Positions 8,179 to 20,100 of a stretch of 64,000 nt of DNA are shown piece by piece. A model generated the notes under the pieces. It did no database searches. It was not told where the DNA came from and was given only the letters and a program-made list of their open reading frames with translations. The stretch comes from Saccharothrix ecbatanensis (GTDB lineage Bacteria > Actinomycetota > Actinomycetes > Mycobacteriales > Pseudonocardiaceae). How positions within the stretch are numbered: the first letter of the stretch is position 1; every line of letters begins with the position of its first letter. The position numbers were made by a program, and so were the translations under genes. Where the stretch lies: contig NZ_JACHMO010000001.1 of assembly GCF_014205015.1 (NCBI RefSeq), forward strand, positions 1,612,001 through 1,676,000. The letters are read 5' to 3'.

Positions 8179-11100
8179 ATGGCGCTGCCCTTGACCGGTG
8201 CGCAGACCGGTGTCTGGCTGGCACAGCAGCTGGAGCCCGACAACCCCGTCTACAACGTCGGCTGGTACATGGAGCTGCGCGGCACACTCGACCTCGACCG
8301 GTTGGACGCCGCCGTCCGGCAGTCGCTCGGCGAGGCCGGCTCGCTGCACGTCCGGTTCACCGACGAGGGCCAGATCCAGGCGCCGGTGACGAGCCACGTC
8401 ACGCACCTGTCGTTCGACTCGGTCGCCGACGCGCGGGCGTGGATGGACGACGACCTCTCCCGGTTGACCGACCTCGCCCACGGCCCGATGTTCCACCACG
8501 CGCTGCTGCGCGTCGCCGACGACCACGTGATCTGGTACCAGCGCTACCACCACCTGGTCGTCGACGCCTACGGCTTCGTGCTGGTCACCCGACGCGCGAG
8601 CGAGCTGTACGCGGCTCCCGGCGATCCGCGGCCCATGCCGGTGCAGCCGTTGGTCGACGCCGATCTCGCCTACCGTGATTCCCCGGCGCGGCAGCAGGAC
8701 AAGGAGTTCTGGCACGCCCGGATGGCCGACCGCCCGGAGCCGGTGCGGCTCGTGCCACGTGCCGCCGGGCAGGTGCGCGAGGTCGTCCGACACACCTTCG
8801 ACCTGCCGAACGCGTTGTCGTCACGGCAGGTCATCGCCGCCGTCGCCACCTACGTGCACCGCGTGACCGGCGCGTCCGACGTCGTGCTCGCCATGCCGAT
8901 GACCGGTCGTCGGGACGAGGCAAGCCGGGTGACGCCCGGAATGGTGTCCACCGTGCTGCCGCTGCGCGTCACCGTGCGGCCGGACAGCACGATCACCGAC
9001 CTGGTCGCGGACGTGGACCGGGAGGTGCGCGAGGTCGTTCCGCACAGCGCCTACCGGGGTGAGGACCTGGCCCGGGAACTCGGCCTGCGCGACGGCATTC
9101 CCGAGATGGTCGGGCCCACGGTCAACTACCTGGGGTTCACCCGGGAGAACCTGTTCGGCGACCTCGACCTGATGTTCCACCAGCTGTCGCTCGGGCCGGT
9201 CAACGACCTCACCACGTCGTTCCTCCAGCGTGTCGACGGGCGCATGGCGGTCACGTTCGAGGCGAACGCCGCTGTCTGCACGCCGGAGGAGTTGGTCGAG
9301 CACAAGCGCCGGTTCCTGCGCGTGCTCGACGCCGACCCGGACCAGCCGGTGGCGTTGATCGACCTGGTGGACGACGCGGAACGCGCGCGGCTGCTGGACT
9401 TCGGCACCTCACCGCGTGAGGTGGACGAGGTGACGTGGCCGGGTGCGTTCGAACGCCAGGCCTCGCGGACGCCGGACGCCGTCGCGGTCGTGTGCGAGGA
9501 CGTCCAGCTGACGTACGCCGAGCTGAACGCCGCGGCGAACCGGCTCGCCCGTGCCCTTGTCGCCGAAGGCGTGCGGGCGGAGGACGTGGTGGGCGTGGCG
9601 TTGCCGCGCTCGGCCGACCTGGTCGTCACGCTGCTCGCGGTGATGAAGGCGGGCGCCGCGTACCTGCCGCTGGACCTCGACCACCCGCGTGACCGGGTCG
9701 AGTACATGGTGGCCGACGCGGGCGCGAAGCTCGTCATCACGCCGGAGACGCGGTTCGACCTGCCTTCCGACAGTTCGGACCTGGGGCTGGACATTGCGCT
9801 GGACCAGGCCGCGTACGTGATCTACACGTCCGGGTCGACCGGTCGGCCCAAGGGTGTCGTGGTGACGCACGAGGGCGTCGGCAGCCTGATCGCAACGGCC
9901 GTGGACCGGATCGGGATCACCCCGGACAGCCGGGTCGTGCAGTTCGCCTCCGTCGGTTTCGACGTGGCCGTGTGGGACCTGTGCATGTCGTTGGGCGTCG
10001 GCGGGCGGGCGATCGTCGTGCCGTCGCACCGGCGGGTCGCGGGGGAGGCGCTGACGTCGTACATCGCTTCCAATGAGGCGACGCACATGATCCTGCCGCC
10101 GTCGCTGGTCGCCGCGCTGCCGGCGGACTGCGAACTGCCTGCCGGCGCGGTGCTGATCGTCGGCACGGAGACGGTGCCGACCGAGCTGATCGCCCGGTGG
10201 GCACGTCGCCTGCGCGTGGTCGCGGCTTACGGGCTCACTGAGGCCACGGTCAACTCGACTTTGTGGGCGGCGCAGCCGGACTGGACCGGGCCGGTGCCGA
10301 TCGGTGTGCCGGACCCCAACACGCGGTGCTACGTCCTCGACTCGGCGTTGCGGCCCGTGCCGGTGGGGGTCGAGGGTGAGCTGTACGTCGGTGGACGGGG
10401 GCTCGCGCGTGGTTACCAGGGGCAGGCGGCGCTGACGGCGTCCCGGTTCGTGGCCGACCCGTTCGGCGTGCCTGGCGCCCGGATGTACCGGACAGGTGAC
10501 CGTGCCCGGTGGCGGGCGGACGGCAACATCGACTTCCTGGGGCGTGCGGACGGTCAGGTGAAGATCCGGGGGTTCCGGATCGAGCCGGGCGAGGTCGAGA
10601 GCGTGCTCATGGCGCACCCGGACATCGCGCAGGCCGCCGTGCTGGTGCGGGAGGACCACCGGCGGGTCAAGCGGCTCGTCGCGTACGTGGTCGGGTCGTC
10701 TGTGGACGCGCGGGAGCACGTCGCTTCGGCGCTGCCCGAGTACATGGTGCCGTCCGTGGTGGTGCCTCTGGCAGGGCCGTTGCCGTTGACGCCGAACGGA
10801 AAACTCGACCGGGCGGCGCTGCCGGAGCCGGACTGGACCGCGTTGGGCGGTGACGCGCCGGCGACGAACCCGGTCGAGCAGACGTTGGTGGACCTGGTGG
10901 AGGCCGTGCTGGGCCTGACGCCGGGGATCCACGACAACTTCTTCGAGCTGGGCGGCGACAGCATCGTCACCATGCAGCTGGTGTCGCGGGCGCGTGACGC
11001 CGGTCTGGTGATCACTCCGCGTGAGGTCTTCGAACACCGGACGGTGGCAGGTCTGGCCCGCGTCGCCCGTGCGGCTGCTCCGATCGCCGACGTGACCGGT

Positions 11101-14100
11101 TTCGACGGTGCCGTGCTGCCCGTGTCGCCGTTGCAGGAAGGCTTCTTCTTCCACGCGCAGTACGACACGGATGACTCGTACGTGGTGCAGGAAGTGCTGA
11201 CGCTGGATGCCGGTCGGGAGGACGTGCAGGGCCTGCTGGACCGGCACCCGTTGCTGCGGGCCGGTTTCCGGCAGACCGAGCGCGGGCGGGTGGAGCAGGT
11301 GATCGCGGAGGCGTTGACGCTGCCTTGGCGCGACTACCCGGCCGCTGATGACTTGGAAGACGTGCTGGCGGCTGAGCGCGCTTCGGGCTTCGACCTGGCG
11401 GAGCCGCCGTTGATGAGGGCGGCGCGGCACGGTGACCGGCTTGTGCTGACGGTGCACCACATCTTGTTGGACGGCTGGTCGGTCGGGCTGCTGCGGCGGG
11501 AGCTGGTCGGCGGTCGGGTGGGGCCGGTTGATCACCGGCGGTATTTCGCGTGGTTGGCGAGTCGGGACCGGGACGCGGCCCACACCGCGTGGCGTGCGGC
11601 GCTGTCCGATGTGGACGAGCCGACGAAGATCGTCGGCGCGTTGGAAGCGTCGCCACGCCACGGCCAGCACCGCGTCCACCTGCCCGCCGACCTGAGCGCG
11701 GCCCTGGCAGCCGAAGCACGACGACGGGGCCTCACGCTCAGCACCGTCCTGCACGGCGCCTGGGGTCTGCTCCTCGGCGCACTCACCGGCCGCGCCGACG
11801 TCGTGTACGGCACGACGGTCGCCGGCCGCCCGGCCGAGGTGCCCGGCATCGAGAACGCCGTCGGCCTGTTCATCAACACCGTCCCCGTCCGCCAACGCTG
11901 GAAAGGCGGCGACAGCCTCGCCACCGTCTTCCAGCGCTTCCAGGACGAGCAGACCCGCCTGCTGGACCACCACCACCTCGGCCTCGCCGAAATCCAGCGG
12001 ATCACCGGGCACGGCGAGCTGTTCGACACCCTGGTCGTGGTCGAGAACTTCCCGGACGTGGTGGACGACGTCGACGTCCGCGACCAGGTCCACTACCCCC
12101 TCGCCCTCATCGTCATGCCCGGCGAACGCATCGAACTCCGCCTCAAGCACCGCCTCCCGGACGCCGAAGTGGCCACCCTCGGCGACCGGCTGGTTCGGCT
12201 GCTGACCGCGTTCGCCACCACCCCCGACCGCCCGGTGGCCCGCCTCGACCTGGTCTCCGCCCGCGAATCCGACTGGATCGCCGAACTCAACGCCACCGCC
12301 GTCGACGTCCCCGAAGGCACGCTCGTCAGCCGGATCGCAGCCCAGACCGCCCGCACCCCGGACGCCGTCGCGGTCACCTACGGCGGAACGAACCTCACCT
12401 ACGCCGAACTGGACCGCCGCGCCACCGCGTTGGCACGCAGGCTGCGAGCCGCCGACGCCGGTGACGTCGTAGCAGTAGCCGTGCCCCGCTCGGCCGAACT
12501 GATGGTGGCACTTCTGGGCGTGCTCAAGTCCGGCGCGGCCTACCTGCCCCTCGACCTCGACTACCCGGCCGAGCGGATCGAGTTCATGCTCGCCGACTCC
12601 GGCGCGACGACCGTCGTGCGGCCCGAGGACTGCGTCGAAGAGACCGCACCGGACGTCGAACTGCCCACCCCGCACCCGGACCGGCCCGCCTACCTGATCT
12701 ACACCTCCGGCTCGACCGGACGGCCCAAGGGCGTCGTCGTCACGCACCGCGCCATCGTGAACCGCCTCGCCTGGATGGAGCACGAGTACAGCCTGGCCGC
12801 TGACGACCGCGTGCTCCAGAAGACGCCGTCCAGCTTCGACGTGTCCGTCTGGGAGTTCTTCTGGGCACTGTGCGAAGGCGCGGCCGTCGTCCTCGCCAAG
12901 CCGGACGGTCACCGCGACCCCGCCTACCTGGCCGACCTGATCCACCGCGAACGCATCACCACGCTGCACTTCGTGCCGTCGATGCTGGCCGCGTTCCTCG
13001 GCGTCCCCGAGGTGCACGAAAGCGCGAAGTGGTCCGCGAGCCTGCGCCGCGTGTTCAGCAGCGGTGAGGCGTTGACCGGGGACGTCGCCGCCAGGTGGCT
13101 GGAACTGACCGCCGTCCCGCTGCACAACCTTTACGGCCCAACGGAAGCGGCCGTGGACGTCACCTACTTCGAGTACGACGCCGCGCCGGACCTGGCCGTG
13201 CCGATCGGCCGCCCGGTTTGGAACACCCGGCTGCACGTGCTCGACCCGTTCCTGCGACCCGTCCCTGCCGGGGTGCCGGGTGAGCTGTACCTGGCGGGCG
13301 TCCAACTCGCGCAGGGCTACCACGGTCGGTCCGGGCTGACCGCCGAACGTTTCGTGGCCGACCCCTTCGGCGAGCCCGGCTCCCGCATGTACCGGACGGG
13401 CGACCTGGTCGTGCGCCGACCGGACGGTGTGATCGTCTACCTCGGCCGCACGGACCGTCAGGTGAAGGTGCGCGGGAACCGGATCGAGTTGGGTGAGGTC
13501 GAGTCCGCGCTGGGCAAGCTGCCGGGCGTGCAGCGGGCCGCCGTGATCGCACGGGACAACCAGCTGCTCGGGTACGTGACACCGGCGGACGTCGACCTGG
13601 ACGCGCTGAAAGCCGGTATCGCCCAGGCGCTGCCCGCCGCGATGGTCCCGCACGCCCTGGTCGCGCTGCCCGACTTCCCGCTCACCCCCAGCGGCAAGCT
13701 CGACCAGAACGCGCTCCCGTCCCCGACCGCCACGACCACTGAACGACGTGCGCCGCAGACCGAGCGCGAACGCCTGCTGTGCGGTGTGTTCGCCGACGTG
13801 CTGGGTGTGCCGGAACCGGGCGTGGACGACGACTTCTTCGGGCTCGGCGGCGACAGCATCACGTCGATCGCGGTGTCCAGTCGGGCCCGCAAGCTGGGCG
13901 TCCAGATCAGCCCGCGCGACGTGTTCGAGCACCGCACCGTCGCCGCACTGGCGACCGTGGAGACTGTAGACAAGGAGATTGAATACAGTCTTCTGTTGGC
14001 ACTGACCGACGAACAGCGCCGCGCCCTGCCCGAGGCCGAGGACGTCTGGCCGCTCTCGCCGTTGCAGGAAGGCCTGTACTTCCACTCCAGCTACGACACC

Positions 14101-17100
14101 GACGCGCTCGACGTCTACCTCTCCCAGGAGACGATGGACTTCGCCGGCCGCCTGGACGTCGACCGCCTGCGCCGCGCCGGAGCCGCACTCCTCGACCGCA
14201 ACCCGAGCCTGCGCGCCGGGTTCACCGGCGAAGGCGTGCCCGGACCGGTGCAGTTCATCGCGCCCGGCGTGGAAATCCCGTTGCGCGTGGTCGACCTGGC
14301 AGACGAGACCGAAACCGCCGACCTCCTGGCCGCCGACCGCCGTGAACGCTTCGACCTCGCCGCACCACCGCTGTGCCGGTTCATGGTCCTGCGCCTTCCG
14401 GACGGCCGCGACCGGCTCGTCATCACGCACCACCTGATCCTGTGGGACGGCTGGTCGGCGTGGTTGTTCCTGGAGCAGCTGCTGGAGCTGTACCGGGACC
14501 CGCAAGCCGAACTCCCGCCCCCGGGCTCCTACCGCGACTACCTGGCGTGGCTCAACCGCCAGGACCACGACGCCGCACGTCAAGCCTGGCGCACCGCCCT
14601 CTCCGGCCTGCGCGAGCCAACCTTGGTCGCACCGGTGGACAGGTCCCGCGAACCGGTCATCCCGACCGAGTTCCACCAGGAACTGACCGAAGACCTGACC
14701 GACCGGATCCGCGCCCAAGCCAGGCGGCACGGCCTCACCGCCAACGCCGTGTTCAACGTCGCGTGGGCGCTGGTGCTCGCGAGCCAGGTCGGCCGGGACG
14801 ACGTCGTGTTCGGCACCGCCGTCGCGGGCCGCCCGGTCGAGGTGGAGCACGTCGAGCACGTCATCGGCATGTTCCTCAACACCATTCCCACCCGGATCGC
14901 GATCGACCCCCGCGAGACCGTGCTGGACCTGCTGCGCCGCGTCCAGGCCGAGCGGACCGCGCTGATGTCCTACGAGCACGTGGGCCTCGGCGAGATCCAG
15001 CGGGAAGCCGGGCACCGGCAGCTGTTCGACACGCTGTTCGTGCTGCGCACCGGCGACGGCGAGGACCGGCAGGCCGAGCTGGCACAGGCGCACGGCGTCC
15101 TGGACGTGTCCAATGTGGACGGCACGCACTTCCCGCTGACGCTCGTCATCACGCCGGGCGCCCGCACCCGCGTCACGCTCGCCTCCCGGCCCGACATCTT
15201 CACCGCCGACGCCGCCGAAGCCCTGCTCACCCGCTACACGACCGTCCTGGAACGGCTGGTCGACGCGCCGGACGCACTGCTCGGCACGCTCGACGTCCTG
15301 CCCGACCACGAGCGCCGGGCGTTGGCCGAGGAGTGGGACGCGAGCGCCGACAGCATGGTCGAGGACACCATCGCCGACCTGCTCGTCGCCCAAGCGAGGA
15401 AGACGCCGGACGCGACCGCGTTGGTGTTCGGCGACCAGCGGCTCACCTACGCCGAGTTGCAGGACCGGATCGACACCCTGGCCCGGCTGCTGATCAGCCG
15501 GGGCGCCGGGCCGGAACGAGTCGTCGCGCTGGCGTTGCCGCGCACGATCGACATGGTGGTGGCGCTGTTCGCGGTGCTGCGCACCGGCGCCGCCTACCTG
15601 CCGCTGGACCTCGACCACCCGGCCGACCGGCTGCTGCTGATGATCGACGACACCAAGCCGCTGTGCGTGCTGTCGACCAAGGCCGTCGGTCTGGTGCCGG
15701 ACGCGCTGTGTCTGGACGATCTGGGCTTGGACCGCTTGGACGGCATGCTTGGGTCACCGGCTGACTTCGAGTGGCCCCGGTTCTCGCTCGAACACCCGGC
15801 GTACGTGATCTACACGTCCGGCTCGACCGGCCGCCCCAAGGGTGTCGTCACGCCGTACCGGGGCCTGACGAACATGCAGCTCAACCACCAGCAGGCGATC
15901 TTCGCCCCGGCCATCGCGGCGGCGGGCGGACGGCGGCTGCGGATCGCCCACACCGTGTCGTTCGCGTTCGACATGTCCTGGGAAGAGCTGTTGTGGCTGG
16001 TGGAAGGCCACGAGGTGCACGTGTGCGACGAGGAGCTGCGCCGTGACGCGGCGGCCCTGGTCGCGTACTGCGACGAGCACCTGATCGACGTGGTCAACGT
16101 GACCCCGACCTACGCCCAGCTGCTCATCGAGGAGGGCCTGCTCGACCACCACGTGCCCGCGTTGGTGCTGCTCGGCGGCGAGGCCGTGCCGGAATCGGTG
16201 TGGCAGCGGCTGCGCGACACCCCCGGCACGTACGGCTACAACCTGTACGGGCCGACCGAGTACACGATCAACACGCTCGGCGCGTCCACTGAGGACAGTG
16301 AGACGGCGGCCGTCGGCAAGGCGATCCGGAACACGCGTGCGTACGTGCTCGACGCGCACCTCCGGCCGGTGCCGCCCGGTTCGCCGGGTGAGCTGTACAT
16401 CGCGGGCATCGGCCTGGCCCGCGGCTACCACGACCGGTTCGGCCTGACCGCGGAACGGTTCGTCGCCGACCCGTACGGTCCGCCCGGCACCCGCATGTAC
16501 CGCACCGGTGACCTGGTGCGCGCCCGCCGCGACGGCAACCTGGACTTCCTCGGCCGCACGGACGACCAGGTCAAGATCCGCGGCTACCGGGTGGAACTGG
16601 GCGAAGTCGAGGCGGCTCTGGCGACCCAACCCGGCGTGACGCACGCCGCCGTCGTGGTGGACGCCGGTCCGGGCGGCGTGAAGCGGCTCGTCGGGTACGT
16701 CGTGTCGTCCGTCGACCCGGCGGTCCTGCGCGACGGGCTCAAGTCCAGCCTGCCCGACTACATGGTGCCTGCGGCGATCATGCCGGTGGACGCGCTGCCG
16801 CTGACCGTGAACGGCAAGCTCGACGTCCGCGCGTTGCCCAAGCCGCTGGTGAGCGGTGTGGCGTCGTCCCGCGCCGCCGCCACCCGTGAAGAGGAAGTGC
16901 TGTGCGGGTTGTTCTCCGACGTGCTCGGTGTGCCGTCGGTCGGTGTGGACGACAACTTCTTCGACCTCGGCGGCCACTCGCTGCTCGCCACGCGGCTGAT
17001 CAGCCGGGCCCGGTCGGCGTTGGGGGTCGACCTGGCGATCCGGGACTTGTTCGACGCGCCCACGGTCGCCGAGCTGGCGTCCCGGGCGGGTGGCGGCGCG

Positions 17101-20100
17101 GTCCGTCCACCGTTGGTGCCCGTCGAACGGCCGGCCGAGCTGCCGCTGTCGTCGGCGCAGCAGCGGTTGTGGCTGATCCAGCAGATGGAGGGGACGTCCG
17201 CCGCCTACAACTTCCCGCTGGTGTTCAAGGTCTCCGGCCCGCTGGACGTGCCCGCGTTCACCGCCGCTGTCGGTGACGTGGTCGACCGGCACGAGGCGCT
17301 GCGGACCGTGTTCGGCGAGCACGAGGGCATGCCGTTCCAGCGGGTGCTGCGCGACGTCACGCCCGAGGTGGTGGTGCGTTCGGCGTCCGCGGAGGAGGTG
17401 CCGGGGATCGTGCGGGACGAGGTCGAGCGGCCGTTCGACCTGCGCACCGAACTGCCGTTGCGGGTGACCGTCGCCCGGCTCGACTTCGACGAGCACCTGA
17501 TCGTCGTCCTGCTGCACCACATCACCACCGACGAGTGGTCCGACCGGCCGTTCCTGCGGGATCTCGCGTCGGCCTACCGCGCGCGGCGGATCGGTGAGGC
17601 TCCGCGGTGGGCGCCGCTGCCCGTGCAGTACGCCGACTACACGGTGTGGCAGCGGGACGTGCTCGACGTCGTCGGCGAGGAGCAGTTGGACTTCTGGGCG
17701 CGGACGTTGGCCGGTGCGCCGGAGGAGCTGGAACTGCCGGTGGACCGGCCGCGTCCGGGACGTCCGACCTTCCACGGCTCGGACCTGGAGGTCGTGTTCG
17801 AGCCCGGGTTGGCGGACGGGCTGCGGTCGCTCGCGCAGACGTCCGGCGCGTCGATGTTCATGGTGTTGCAGGCCGCCGTGGCGGCTTTGCTGAGTCGGTT
17901 GGGCGCGGGGGACGACATCCCGTTGGGCGCGCCGATCGCGGGTCGCACCGACGAGGCGTTGGACGACCTGGTCGGGTTCTTCGTGAACACGCTGGTGCTG
18001 CGGGCCGACCTGTCCGGCGACCCGGGCTTCACCGAGCTGGTGGCGCGGGTGAAAGAGACTTCGCTGGCCGCGTTCTCGCACCAGGACGTGCCGTTCGAGG
18101 CGGTGGTGGACCGGCTGAACCCGACCCGTTCGGCGGCCCGGAACCCGTTGTTCCAGGTCATGGTCGGCTACCACAGCCGGGGGCGGGACGCGGGGGAGTT
18201 CGACGGGCTGCCGGTGACGTGGGTCGGGCACGAGACCACGACGGCGAAGTTCGACCTGGTGTTCAGCTTCACCGAGGTGGTGGACGGGCCGGTGGTGTGC
18301 CGGTTGGAGTACGCGACCGACCTGTTCGACCGGGTGACGGTGGAACGCCTCGGCGCTCGGTTGACCACGTTGGTGGGTGCGGTGCTCGCCGCGCCGTCCG
18401 CGCCGGTGAGCGCGGTGGACCTGCTGGCGCCGGACGAGCGCCGGCGGGTGGTGGACGAGTTCAACCGGACCGCCCGGGTGGTGCCGGAGGAGACGTTCAC
18501 GACGATGTTCGCCCGGTGCGTGGCTACGACTCCCGACGCGGTGGCCGTGGTCGACCGCAACCGGTCGGTCAGCTACGCGTGGCTGGACGACCGGTCCGAC
18601 CGGATCGCCCGACTGCTCGCCGCGCGCGGTGTCGGCCCGGAGTCCGTGGTGGGCATCGCGGTGCCCAAGTCGGCGGACATGGTTGCCACCGTCGTCGCCA
18701 CCTTGAAGCTCGGCGCGGCCTACCTGCCGCTCGACCTCTCCCACCCGGCCGACCGGATCGCATACATGATCCAGGATTCCGCAGCCGCCCTCGTGGTCAC
18801 CACCCACGACGCGCCCGTCCCCGATGTCACGGAGATCCTGACCCTCGACTCGGATGCTGCATACAAAGAACTGTCCGCAGAAACACCCGAAGGTAGTCTG
18901 TCTGCTGTAGACAATCGACCGACGAGCGCGGGCGCGGGCGACTGTCGGCCGTCGACTGTATACAGTGGACCGTCGGCGCTCGACTCGGCGATGTATGTGA
19001 TCTACACATCGGGTTCGACCGGTCGGCCCAAGGGCGTGGTGGTGCCGCATGAGGGCATCTCCAGCCTCGCCGCGACCGCCATCGACCGGATGGGGCTCAC
19101 GTCGGAGAGCCGGGTGCTCCAGTTCGCGTCGGTCGGCTTCGACGTGGCCGTGTTCGAGCTGACGATGGCGCTGTGCGTCGGGGGACGGCTGGTGTTCGCG
19201 CCGGACGAGGTGCGCGTGGCCGGCCCGGAGCTGACCGACTTCCTGCGCGACCGCCGGATCACGCACATGATCCTGCCGCCGTCGCTGGTGTCCGCGCTGC
19301 CCGCCGACTGCGAACTCCCCGAGGGCTCCACCATCCTGGTCGGCACCGAGACCGTGCCACCGGACGTGATCGGGCGATGGGCGGGACGGCTCAACCTGCT
19401 CGCCGCGTACGGCCTCACCGAGGCCACCGTCAACTCCACGCTGTGGAAGGCGGCGCCTGAGTGGGACACCGCCGTGCCGATCGGCGTCCCCGACCCCAAC
19501 ACCACCGTGTACGTGCTGGACGACCGCCTGCGGCCGGTGCCGCCCGGTGTGGTCGGCGAGCTGTACGTGTCCGGACGCGGTCTGGCCCGTGGCTACCTGG
19601 GCCAGTTCGCGCTCACCGCGTCCCGGTTCGTCGCCTCGCCGTTCGGCCCGCCGGGAACCCGCATGTACCGCACCGGCGACCGGGCGCGCTGGCGTGCCGA
19701 CGGCAACCTGGACTTCCTCGGCCGCGTCGACACCCAGGTCAAGATCCGCGGCTACCGGATCGAACTCGGCGAGATCGAAGCCGCCCTCGCCCGACACCCC
19801 GCGGTCGTGCAGGCCGCCGTCGTCGCCGACCGCGCGGGTGACGTGACCAGGCTCGTCGGTTACGTCGTCGGCTCGACGGAGGACGACCTGCGGGCGTTCG
19901 TCGCCGAACGGCTGCCCGAGTACATGGTCCCGGCCACGGTGATCTTCCTCGACGGACCGCTCCCGTTGACGCCGAACGGCAAGCTCGACCGACGTGCCCT
20001 GCCCCAGCCGGACTGGTCCGCGTTGACCGGCGACGACCGGCCGGTGACGCCAGAGCAGAAGGCGATCGCGGAACTGTTCGCCGAGCTTCTTGGCGTGTCA

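Noticed and set aside
11116..15300. Epimerisation domains after T1 and T2
   Set aside because: Only one 430-residue domain lies between each T and the next A domain, and each has a condensation-type H-H motif followed by D-G-W-S. A dual epimerase/condensation role cannot be excluded.
9409..15618. 2069-codon open frame antisense to the NRPS gene
   Set aside because: Long antisense frames are expected opposite high-GC coding DNA. The product is low-complexity (Arg, His, Gln, Pro), while the sense strand shows clear C, A and T domains.
15754..19797. 1347-codon antisense open frame in the NRPS gene
   Set aside because: Same reason; it has no recognisable domain and covers A3 to A4 coding sequence.
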